This document shows, piece after piece, positions 1-6,358 of a stretch of 13,033 nt of DNA. The DNA lies in contig CADCPP010000041.1 in the NCBI GenBank assembly GCA_902803355.1, positions 1 to 13,033 on the forward strand, given 5' to 3'. The translations under genes and the position numbers were made by a program. Source of the stretch: an uncultured Lachnospiraceae bacterium (lineage in GTDB: Bacteria > Bacillota > Clostridia > Lachnospirales > Lachnospiraceae). Positions within the stretch are counted from its first letter, which is position 1. Each line of letters opens with the position of its first letter. The notes below the pieces were generated by a model. That model ran no database searches and was not told the DNA's origin. It worked only from the letters and a program-made list of their open reading frames with translations.

Positions 1-990
1 CCGGAACACCAGCGGCGAAGGAACGGATCCCATCCCCATGATGGCGGACATGCAGGCATCCAGGCTTAAGACGCTGCCGGCATCGGTTCCGTCCTCGAAT
101 TTCGCGCGGTCCCGTCGCTTTGTCACGATATGCCCTTCGATCTCATAGCTTCCTGCGGGCAGGCCAGTATAGGCGGTCATGCCGCTCACTAACGCCATGC
201 GGCCCCAGAATTCGTTGAAGGCCATCCGCAGCAGCGAAGGGTGGATATACTCGTCATTGTCAAAGCGGAGGGTGATAAAATTGGCGATATCCATGGAAGC
301 GCCGATCAGGCCGGGATCCGTGATGGAAAACACCGGCATGTTGCGGAAGATGTCCGCACACCAGCGGGCTTTCCAGGCATAGCCCCAGCGGGCCGTGTCA
401 AAATCGGCCATGGTATTGGACATGGCGACGATCACCTCATCGCACAGCGTCATGACAAACTCTTTGGCGCCTTCCAGTTCCGGGGAGATATTGACGATGC
501 GGATCTTCCCGCCGGACAGCGCCTGATATTTTCGGAACAGCTCCACATCCGGCTTCTTCAGCGCGGCTTTATTGTGATACGCCGCCTGCTCGGGGTTCAG
601 AAAAGGTCCCCGCATATCGAGGCCGAGCATCCGGGCACCGGGTCTTTCTTCCTTCATCCACTCTCCGGCCGCCTTGTAGGCTTCCGTCAGGATCTCATCA
701 TCGAAGGAATCGATCGCGCCGATATACGACGTGATGCCGTGTTTGATCAGATAATCGCCGATGGTTTCATAGGCTTCGTCGCAGGCATCGGACATATCAT
801 AGCCCATGGCGCCGTGCACCTCCAGGTCGATCAAGCCAGGGATCACAACGCTTCCCTGCGCGTCATAGACATCGTCATCCTGAAAGCCGGAGCGGTAGGG
901 AAGGATCTCGGCGATGCGGCCGTCGCGGATCACAAGATCATGGTATTCAAAATCTTTTTCAAGAAGCAGCTTGCCGTTTGCGATCAGCAT
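1..990 (-). CDS. NagA-family amidohydrolase, probable pseudoenzyme (3' end outside window)
   Basis: The 330 visible codons are open to the left edge; about 50 more would complete a typical N-acetylglucosamine-6-phosphate deacetylase (about 380-390 aa). The family fold is clear: an N-terminal beta-sandwich strand (DGRIAEI), VIPGLIDLEVHG (res 49-60), HGITSY (84-89), GPFLNPE (128-134), DPGLIG (225-230), GLPAGSY (276-282) and DGT.AGS (301-307). NagA removes the acetyl group from GlcNAc-6-phosphate in the cytoplasm. Here the family's metal ligands and catalytic residues are replaced: HxH is E57-x-H59, the Glu of HLEGPF is R127, the His of GHSNA is M190, the His of THLFNAM is D213, the His of DGIHVHP is Y248, and the catalytic Asp of LVTDA is G270. 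Deacetylase activity is therefore unlikely; a binding or regulatory role is inference. The start at 990 lies 5 bp past the Sel1 stop, with AAGGA upstream. The frame is intact, so this is not simple decay. Confidence 0.85.
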   Translation of the reverse strand, partial: MLIANGKLLLEKDFEYHDLVIRDGRIAEILPYRSGFQDDDVYDAQGSVVIPGLIDLEVHGAMGYDMSDACDEAYETIGDYLIKHGITSYIGAIDSFDDEILTEAYKAAGEWMKEERPGARMLGLDMRGPFLNPEQAAYHNKAALKKPDVELFRKYQALSGGKIRIVNISPELEGAKEFVMTLCDEVIVAMSNTMADFDTARWGYAWKARWCADIFRNMPVFSITDPGLIGASMDIANFITLRFDNDEYIHPSLLRMAFNEFWGRMALVSGMTAYTGLPAGSYEIEGHIVTKRRDRAKFEDGTDAGSVLSLDACMSAIMGMGSVPSPLVFR

Positions 991-995
991 TTCCT

Positions 996-1586
996 TCAGA
1001 TCCTTTTCATCGACTCCAGGGCTTCGCGGGCGGTTTCTGCCTCTTCGCCGTCTCCGGCTGCCGCCAGTTCATACAGACGGCGGGCTTCCTCAAGATCCTT
1101 CTTAACTCCCCTGCCGTTTTCATAGCAGTCACCCAGCAGAATGGCCGCTCCCATATCACCCATTTCCACGCCTTTGCGGTACCAGGGCAGGGCGTCCTTT
1201 TCGGATTTCGGGAAGCCGATGCCCTTTTCATAGCAAAGGCCCATAAAACGTGCGGCAGGCGCAAAGCCAAGCTCCAGCGCCTTATTCAGAAGCTCCATGG
1301 CCTTTTTGCCATTCGTCTGAGCGCCGGTGCCATACATATACATGGTGGCCAGATTGGTCATAGAGGCGGCATCGCCCTGATCGGCGGCCGCAGTCAGCCA
1401 GCGCATGGCCTGCTCATAGTCCTTCGGAAACAGAATGCCGTGAAGATATTTATACCCAAGCTCTGCCTGAGCAGGGCAGTAACCGCAGATCGCGGCCGTC
1501 ATCAGGCTTAAGCCTGCAGATTGGATCTTGCTTTCTGAAAGGTATTTCTGATAGTCCTGATAGTGCTGTTCACCGGTCTTAGGCAT
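996..1586 (-). CDS. Sel1-repeat (SLR/TPR-like) protein
   Basis: 196 aa from the chosen start. Four consecutive Sel1-like repeats of 34-36 residues cover about residues 39-179, each with the A..LG..Y..G.G...D...A..W...AA..G pattern (for example ALPWYRKGVEMG and ARRLYELAAAGD). Such helical solenoids act as protein-binding scaffolds; no catalytic motif and no signal peptide is visible, so it is probably cytoplasmic. Upstream in-frame starts at 1655 and 1628 lie on the promoter elements (-35 at 1650-1655, -10 at 1627-1632) and would not be on the transcript. That leaves the ATG at 1586, with AGGATGG upstream, or the one at 1598. It is followed after 5 bp by the NagA-like gene, so the two are probably co-transcribed and perhaps functionally linked. 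The partner is unknown. Confidence 0.85.
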   Translation of the reverse strand: MPKTGEQHYQDYQKYLSESKIQSAGLSLMTAAICGYCPAQAELGYKYLHGILFPKDYEQAMRWLTAAADQGDAASMTNLATMYMYGTGAQTNGKKAMELLNKALELGFAPAARFMGLCYEKGIGFPKSEKDALPWYRKGVEMGDMGAAILLGDCYENGRGVKKDLEEARRLYELAAAGDGEEAETAREALESMKRI

Positions 1587-1626
1587 CTTTGCAACCATCC
1601 TGTAACATCTTAAATTTAGCCTGGTC

Positions 1627-1655
1627 ATTATAAATGATTCAGATTCAAAAAGCAA
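1627..1655 (-). promoter_or_regulatory. Promoter of the Sel1/NagA-like operon
   Basis: Read on the minus strand, -35 TTGCTT (1655-1650), a 17-bp spacer and a perfect -10 TATAAT (1632-1627) predict a start near 1620 and a leader of about 34 nt before the ATG at 1586. It is divergent from the pgs promoter, about 100 bp away. Confidence 0.7.
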
Positions 1656-1737
1656 GCGCCAGAATCAATAACTTTCAACAACAAAGTGAAAGCCTTCCTG
1701 CACCTTCAAAGTCACGGCTGCCGGGGCAGAATCCGGA

Positions 1738-1766
1738 TTGACACTGCCCTGAGATATGGGTATAAT
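1738..1766 (+). promoter_or_regulatory. Consensus sigma-A promoter of the pgs operon
   Basis: A perfect -35 TTGACA (1738-1743), 17-bp spacer and perfect -10 TATAAT (1761-1766) predict strong, housekeeping-type transcription starting near 1773. That leaves a leader of about 90 nt before the pgsB start. Confidence 0.85.
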
Positions 1767-1813
1767 GGCAGCGAATTCCGTGTCAGTCTCATGTGCTGTA
1801 CTTCCGTTTTGAC

Positions 1814-1840
1814 AAGACCGCTGGCAGCGCCGGCGGTCTT
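1814..1840 (+). promoter_or_regulatory. Hairpin in the pgs leader
   Basis: An 11-bp stem including one G-T pair (arms 1814-1824 and 1830-1840, outer part AAGACCGC/GCGGTCTT) with a 5-nt loop lies in the transcribed leader, 22 nt before the pgsB start. No T-run follows, so it is not an ordinary terminator. It could stabilise the leader or bind a regulator; the function is unknown. Confidence 0.45.
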
Positions 1841-1861
1841 ATGATAAGTCAGAGGAGCAAA

Positions 1862-3016
1862 ATGAATAAAACAGAAATCCTGATCCTCATTTTAGCTGCC
1901 GGCTTCCTGATCTATCTGATCTGGGAGGCCTTCTCCGCGCGCACGGACCGCAGAAAGATGATCCATGTGGTCTATGTCAACGGGACCCGGGGAAAGTCCA
2001 CTGTTACCCGTATGATCGCAGCCGGCCTTACGGCAGGAGGCCATCACGTCATGTGCAAAACGACCGGTACGCTGCCCATTGCCATCTATCCCGACGGTCA
2101 CCAGGAAGAGGTAAAGCGGCGCGGTCCGGCCAATATCCGCGAGCAGGTACGGTATCTGCATATCGCGGCAAAGGAAGGCGCAGATATTCTCGTCATCGAA
2201 TGCATGGCGCTGCTGCCGGAATACCAGCGGGTCTCCGGGAAAAACATGCTGCGCTGCGATGTCGGCGTCATCACCAATGCAAGACTGGACCACATGGATG
2301 TGATGGGGGATACCCGCGAGGAGATCCTTAACTGCCTCATGGAGATGCTGCCGGAAAACGGCCAGATCTTCACGGCCGAGCAAGATTTTCCGGAAATTTT
2401 CCGGGAGCGCGCCGCAAAGCTCGGCAGTACGCTGACCATCTCCGCCCCTGACAGTCTGGGAGATCTTCCCGGCGCGGAAACGCTGGATTTCCCGGAAAAC
2501 GTCGCTCTTGCCCTTGCCGTCTGCGAAGCGCTTGGCACAGAGCGGAAAACAGCCTATGAAGGGATCAAAGGCTTCATCCGCGATCCCTATGCGCTTGCTG
2601 TGTTCAAAGGAAACAATACCGTTTTTGTCAATGCGCTCTCCGCCAATGATGTCAGCTCCACACAGATGATTTACGATCAGGAACGAGGGAGCAAGGAGGA
2701 AGAGCTGGTGATCCTGATCAACAACCGGGGCGACCGCCCCGCGAGGGCACGGGATATGGCCCGTCTGGTCAAGGAAATGCAGCCTGCTGCAGTGTGGATC
2801 CTCGGCGATAATCAGCAGGCCCTGGAAGCCCTGTGCCGGAAGGCGGCACCGAAAGCGCGTCTTGCCTGTTATTCTCTGGCGGAAGATGTCCCTCTCTCCT
2901 CCGATACCCCCCGTCTGATCATGGCGGTCGGCAATATCAAGAACGAGGGAATACGCCTTGTTGAGCGGGTCAAAAAAGAAATGGAACTGACGAAAGGAGT
3001 CGGCTATGTACAGTGA
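1862..3016 (+). CDS. pgsB: Poly-gamma-glutamate synthase ligase subunit PgsB/CapB
   Basis: 384 aa from the ATG at 1862, chosen because AGAGGAGC lies just upstream and the protein then starts with the N-terminal membrane segment expected for PgsB (about residues 5-21). A longer GTG-initiated reading from 1793 has no good ribosome site. The Mur-ligase-type ATP site VNGTRGKST is at residues 39-47, followed by family motifs IECMALLPEYQ, TNARLDHMDVMG and NALSANDVSS. Length agrees with Bacillus PgsB (about 390 aa). The family uses ATP to join glutamate through the gamma-carboxyl at the inner face of the membrane, working with PgsC. It is first in a four-gene operon and its stop overlaps pgsC by 11 nt, which suggests translational coupling. 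Confidence 0.95.
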   Translation: MNKTEILILILAAGFLIYLIWEAFSARTDRRKMIHVVYVNGTRGKSTVTRMIAAGLTAGGHHVMCKTTGTLPIAIYPDGHQEEVKRRGPANIREQVRYLHIAAKEGADILVIECMALLPEYQRVSGKNMLRCDVGVITNARLDHMDVMGDTREEILNCLMEMLPENGQIFTAEQDFPEIFRERAAKLGSTLTISAPDSLGDLPGAETLDFPENVALALAVCEALGTERKTAYEGIKGFIRDPYALAVFKGNNTVFVNALSANDVSSTQMIYDQERGSKEEELVILINNRGDRPARARDMARLVKEMQPAAVWILGDNQQALEALCRKAAPKARLACYSLAEDVPLSSDTPRLIMAVGNIKNEGIRLVERVKKEMELTKGVGYVQ

Positions 3017-3428
3017 GATCGTGATCGTCGGCATACTGATTGCCATCATTTATTCGGAGATCAGCGGATATTCCACGGGCGGCATGGTGGCTCCGGTGTA
3101 TCTGGCCCTGAATCTGAAGGATCCCTGGCGGATCGCCTTCAGTTTTCTGGTCGTTCTACTGGTCTGGGGCGCCGACAAGCTGATCGGCAGGTTCCTGATC
3201 CTCTACGGTCGCCGCCTCTTTGCGATCAACGTCGTATTAAGCCTTGCCATCTCCGCCCTGATCGGGGCGATCGGCGTCTTTCCCTTCGGTATCCGCATGA
3301 TCGGCTATATCGTCCCGGCACTGATCGTGCGGGATATCGAGCGGCAGGGCATCGTCAAAACCGGGCTTTCGCTTGGTATCGTGACCGCGCTTTGCGCGCT
3401 TGCGCTCCTGTGGGTCGGCATGCTATGA
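3006..3428 (+). CDS. pgsC: Poly-gamma-glutamate biosynthesis membrane protein PgsC/CapC
   Basis: 140 aa, close to the 149 aa of Bacillus PgsC. Almost entirely hydrophobic, with about four or five membrane segments. Family landmarks are YSEISGYSTGGMVAPVYLAL near the N-terminus, ILYGRRLFA in the middle, and the later GYIVPALIVRDIERQG stretch. PgsC is the integral membrane partner of PgsB and is needed for polymer elongation and probably export. The start at 3006 lies inside the end of pgsB with AAAGGAG upstream; the stop overlaps the next gene's ATG in an ATGA junction. Confidence 0.95.
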   Translation: MYSEIVIVGILIAIIYSEISGYSTGGMVAPVYLALNLKDPWRIAFSFLVVLLVWGADKLIGRFLILYGRRLFAINVVLSLAISALIGAIGVFPFGIRMIGYIVPALIVRDIERQGIVKTGLSLGIVTALCALALLWVGML

Positions 3429-4498
3429 GAAGATTGCTGTTATTTTCCAGGCACGCTGTTTGCCTGCTGCTCGCCTCTCTTCTGCTCTGCGGCCTGCTTA
3501 GTGCCTGCGGGCAAAGCCAGGGGCAGGCAAAGCTCCCTGAGCGTAGCGAAGCGCAGACGGAATCTGAAACACAGGATCCGAATAAACTCCCCTATGCGGA
3601 TGTCATGGAACAGGCTGCAGAGCTTCACAGCAAAGCAGCCGGTCTGATCCGGGAGGAGCGCCTTTCCCGCGGCATTCCGCTTTCCGAAGACGACAAACTG
3701 GGAATCGGACTGCTTGGCGAGGAATTTACCGCGATCATGACGACCTCCGCGGGCCTTCCCGAAAAGCGGACCTCGCAGCTGCCGGATTTTGCCGCCCTCT
3801 GCGTCCACCTGTTCAACCAGGCCGGTCTGAAGGCGGGTGATGCAGTCGGCGCCAACTTTTCCGGCTCGTATCCCGGCCTGAATCTCGCCGTTCTCTGCGC
3901 GGCCGAGGTGATGGGCCTTGACCTTCGCTACACGACCTCGGTCGGTTCTTCCGCCTACGGCGCCAATGTACCGCAGTACACCTTTCCGGAAATGGTCAAG
4001 ACCGTCTGCGATGCCGGCCTCATCTCCCGAATGCCGATGCTGGTCACGCTCGGCGGCGGCGGAGACATGGGTCGCAACTATATCGGCTACGTGATCGAGG
4101 ACCCGGATGATATCACTCTGATCGAAGAAATGATCGATCGCCTTAAGGCAAACGGACTAGTCCCAGCCGAGATCGAAAGCTATACGCAGGACATCAGCCT
4201 GCATGAGGAGCTCTACGGCGATATCCGGCTTTTTGTCAATGTGGGCGGCAACGGTCTCGGCCTCGGCGGTTCGGAGAACAGCTACATGCTGAAAGCCGGA
4301 AACGGCCTGCTGCAGCCGCGCGAGATCCAGATCACAGGCCGCAGCGGCCTGACGGAACGCTATCTGGCAAAGGGCATTCCGGCAGTTCACCTGCTGGCCG
4401 TCGGTCAGCTCTGTGAAGATAACGGCATCCCCTTCGATCCCGATGAGATCCCCGCGCCCGGAACCTCAGATGTTTATTTCAGGAGAGAGAAACCATGA
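3425..4498 (+). CDS. pgsW: Poly-gamma-glutamate system protein, PgsW-type lipoprotein
   Basis: 357 aa from the ATG that overlaps the pgsC stop; an upstream in-frame start at 3392 would destroy the signal peptide. The N-terminus is a lipoprotein signal with lipobox LSAC, so Cys28 should be lipidated and the protein held on the outer face of the membrane. A variable linker follows to about residue 54, then the conserved domain: LPYADVME, IGLLGEEFT, KRTSQLPD, a GD..GA.FS.S.PG stretch, VMGLDL, GGGGD and FVNVGGN. The family is known from pgsB/pgsC operons (poly-gamma-glutamate system protein); its biochemistry is not established as far as I know. By position it may replace PgsA/CapA. It is clearly paralogous to the next gene. 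The operon context makes the family call firm; the function is inference. Confidence 0.85.
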   Translation: MRRLLLFSRHAVCLLLASLLLCGLLSACGQSQGQAKLPERSEAQTESETQDPNKLPYADVMEQAAELHSKAAGLIREERLSRGIPLSEDDKLGIGLLGEEFTAIMTTSAGLPEKRTSQLPDFAALCVHLFNQAGLKAGDAVGANFSGSYPGLNLAVLCAAEVMGLDLRYTTSVGSSAYGANVPQYTFPEMVKTVCDAGLISRMPMLVTLGGGGDMGRNYIGYVIEDPDDITLIEEMIDRLKANGLVPAEIESYTQDISLHEELYGDIRLFVNVGGNGLGLGGSENSYMLKAGNGLLQPREIQITGRSGLTERYLAKGIPAVHLLAVGQLCEDNGIPFDPDEIPAPGTSDVYFRREKP

Positions 4499-5574
4499 AA
4501 AGTCGCAAACCGCTGTATTATGCTCTCCTGCTGCTGTTTCTTATCGCAGGAGCTGCCGTGATCTATATCACGGGAAACCGCGTGCGCCTGCCCTACGCAG
4601 ATGAGATGGAGGAGGCCTCCCGCCTGCATGTCAAGGTCGTGGAAGCGGTCAGGAAAGAACGCCTTGCCCGCGGCTACGCCCTGGTTCCGGAGGATACGCT
4701 GCAGATCGGCCTGCTCGGCGAAGAGTTTACGCAGATCACCACCTCCGTCGGCAATCTTTCCGCGAAGCGCACCTCGCAGCTTCCGGATATGGCGGCCCTC
4801 TGCGTACGGCTTCTGCATGAAGCCGGAGTAAAAAAAGGCGACCGCATCGGTGCCTGCTTTTCGGCTTCCTTCCCCGGTGCCGACCTTGCGCTTCTCTGCG
4901 CTGCCGATGTGATGGGGCTTGACCTGATCTACAGCGCGACCATCGGCGCTTCTAACTACGGGGCTACGCTTCCCGGCTATGTGCTTCCGGAAATGATCCG
5001 GACCGCCGTGGATGCGGGTCTTCTGTCCACCTTGCCGCAGATGGTCTCGATGGGCGGGGACGGCGATAAGGGCGGCAACATGATCGGCTACTCGCTGGAA
5101 GAAACGGACGAGATCGAAGCCATGAAGCTGCGGCTTGCCGAAGAAGGCTTTGCTCTTTTGGAGTTTGACAGTTTCCCGGAAGATATCCGTTACCGGATGG
5201 ACCAGATGGGTGAGATCGCCGCATTTATCAACGTAGGCGGCAATATTCTCGGCATCGGCGACGGCGAGGCAGTCCTCTCCTTCGGGCAGGGCCTGCTGGA
5301 AGCCTTTCACCCGCCGATCAATGAAAAAAGCGGCCTGGTGGAGCATTATCTGAATCTTGATATTCCGACGATCCATGTGCTGAATCTGAAGCAGCTGTGT
5401 GCTGAGATGGGGGTTCCCTTTGACCCGGTCAGCCTGCCTGAGATCGGAACCAGCCAGGTCTATTATTACCACGATTATTCCCGGCCGGCCATTGCGGCGA
5501 TCGGCGTGATCGCCCTTGCGGCCTCCGTTCTGATCGAGGTGGATGACAAAAAGAGAAAGCTGTCTGCGCACTGA
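4495..5574 (+). CDS. Second PgsW-type protein, membrane-anchored at both ends
   Basis: 359 aa. The start overlaps the previous stop (ATGA) and has CAGGAGAG upstream. It shares the whole conserved domain with its neighbour: LPYADEME, IGLLGEEFT, KRTSQLPDMAALCV, GD..GA.FS.S.PG, VMGLDLIY, GGDGD.GGN and INVGGNILGIG. Unlike its neighbour it has no lipobox: an N-terminal anchor (about residues 7-26) holds it in the membrane, and a second hydrophobic segment (about 331-349) is followed by a basic tail DDKKRKLSAH. The conserved domain would be outside the cell between two anchors. The pair looks like an old tandem duplication that has diverged in anchoring. Its last codons form the left arm of the operon terminator. 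Confidence 0.85.
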   Translation: MKSRKPLYYALLLLFLIAGAAVIYITGNRVRLPYADEMEEASRLHVKVVEAVRKERLARGYALVPEDTLQIGLLGEEFTQITTSVGNLSAKRTSQLPDMAALCVRLLHEAGVKKGDRIGACFSASFPGADLALLCAADVMGLDLIYSATIGASNYGATLPGYVLPEMIRTAVDAGLLSTLPQMVSMGGDGDKGGNMIGYSLEETDEIEAMKLRLAEEGFALLEFDSFPEDIRYRMDQMGEIAAFINVGGNILGIGDGEAVLSFGQGLLEAFHPPINEKSGLVEHYLNLDIPTIHVLNLKQLCAEMGVPFDPVSLPEIGTSQVYYYHDYSRPAIAAIGVIALAASVLIEVDDKKRKLSAH

Positions 5575-5594
5575 CGCAGGCAGCTTTCTCTTTT
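5549..5594. terminator. Strong bidirectional terminator between pgs operon and ppiB
   Basis: A 20-bp stem including one G-T pair (arms 5549-5568 and 5575-5594) with a 6-nt loop. An A-run precedes and a T-run ends it, so it can work in both directions for the convergent pgs and isomerase genes. The left arm is coding sequence of the last pgs gene and its stop codon TGA is in the loop. A weaker GC-rich hairpin at 5615-5635, followed by GGCTTTT, may be a plus-strand backup. Confidence 0.85.
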
Positions 5595-5649
5595 ACCGGC
5601 TTCGGGATGTCTTTGCGGGCGCACACGGTGCCCGCGGCTTTTCCCTGCC

Positions 5650-6171
5650 TTAGATCGTTTCCGGTTCGGGATAATTGATCCCGCGGGTATCCACCGTTAC
5701 TTTTCTGATGACGACCGGACGGATGGGACGGTTGTTCCAGGGATTCGTGCGGACGTTTTCCGCCTTATGCACAGCCGCGATCCCTTCGATCACCTTCCCG
5801 AAGGCCGCGTATTCCCCGTCAAGATGCGGAGCAGCTGCGACCATCACAAAGAACTGGCTGCCGGCGCTGTCCGGATCCATGGCACGCGCCATGCTGAGCA
5901 CGCCTTCGGTATGTCTGAGCTCATTGGCAAAGCCGTTGGAGGCAAATTCGCCTTTGATGCCGTAGCCGGGGCCGCCGGTGCCGTTGCCGTCCGGATCGCC
6001 GCCCTGGATCATAAAGCCGGGAATGATGCGGTGGAAAGTCAGGCCGTCGTAAAAGCCCTTTTTTACCAGGGAGATAAAATTATTGACCGTATTCGGCGCC
6101 ACTTCCGGGTACAGTTCCGCGCGGAAGATATCGCCGTTTTCCATTTCAAACGTGACAAGGGGGTTCGTCAT
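5650..6171 (-). CDS. ppiB: Cyclophilin-type peptidyl-prolyl cis-trans isomerase
   Basis: 173 aa with no signal peptide, so cytoplasmic, and the usual length for bacterial single-domain cyclophilins. The core motifs are present: FHRIIPGFMIQGGDP (residues 46-60, with catalytic Arg48, Phe53 and Gln56), GNGTGGPGY, ELRHTEGVLSMAR, SAGSQFFV and LDGEYAAFGKV. The enzyme speeds proline peptide-bond isomerisation during protein folding. The start at 6171 has AAAGGAG at the right spacing (complement of 6179-6185). It is a single-gene unit with its own promoter and shares the downstream bidirectional terminator with the pgs operon. Confidence 0.95.
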   Translation of the reverse strand: MTNPLVTFEMENGDIFRAELYPEVAPNTVNNFISLVKKGFYDGLTFHRIIPGFMIQGGDPDGNGTGGPGYGIKGEFASNGFANELRHTEGVLSMARAMDPDSAGSQFFVMVAAAPHLDGEYAAFGKVIEGIAAVHKAENVRTNPWNNRPIRPVVIRKVTVDTRGINYPEPETI

Positions 6172-6223
6172 CTCTGATCTCCTTTCTTGTTTGCAGGATC
6201 ACCTGCCTTGAACAGACCCCGAC

Positions 6224-6252
6224 AGTATAGCATGTCCGCCGGGAATTGTCAC
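6224..6252 (-). promoter_or_regulatory. Promoter of ppiB
   Basis: On the minus strand, -35 GTGACA (6252-6247), 17-bp spacer and -10 TATACT (6229-6224) preceded by TGC, which is an extended -10. The predicted start is near 6217, about 46 nt before the ATG. Confidence 0.75.
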
Positions 6253-6274
6253 CCATTTAAATGCAATTCGGCAC

Positions 6275-6303
6275 TTGACATGACATATATTTCAATTTAT
6301 AGT
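6275..6303 (+). promoter_or_regulatory. Promoter of the dehydrogenase/glycosidase operon
   Basis: -35 TTGACA (6275-6280), 17-bp spacer and -10 TATAGT (6298-6303) give a start near 6310 and a leader of about 49 nt. It lies in an AT-rich island (about 6270-6345) that contrasts with the GC-rich surroundings and carries the spaced direct repeat listed separately. The ribosome site GAGGAGG (6347-6352 region) is strong. Confidence 0.8.
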
Positions 6304-6324
6304 TTTCATATATCAGAATTTATA
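6284..6324 (+). repeat. Two spaced direct repeats over promoter and start site (operator candidate)
   Basis: The pattern CATATAT-4nt-ATTTATA occurs at 6284-6301 and again at 6307-6324, a period of 23 bp, about two helical turns. The first copy runs from the promoter spacer into the -10; the second covers the predicted start and early leader. A repressor site is plausible, but the AT-rich context raises the odds of chance. Confidence 0.4.
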
Positions 6325-6358
6325 TTTTTTCATTCTTTTATGCCTGAGGAGGTCTGAG

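Noticed and set aside
1672..1692. CTTTCA/TGAAAG dyad between the divergent promoters
   Set aside because: A 6-bp stem with a 9-nt spacer in AT-rich sequence is easily chance and it touches neither promoter.
1793..1861. GTG-initiated N-terminal extension of PgsB
   Set aside because: It would place a polar stretch before the conserved membrane anchor and lacks a ribosome site, whereas the ATG at 1862 has a strong one.
1892..3049. Long open frame of 385 codons antisense to pgsB
   Set aside because: It lies opposite a firmly identified gene, its product has no recognisable domain, and long antisense frames are common in GC-rich coding DNA.
4474..5571. Open frame of 365 codons antisense to the second PgsW gene
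   Set aside because: Same situation: a shadow of a well-supported gene, with no family features or ribosome site. A similar shadow lies opposite the NagA-like gene at 241-1125.
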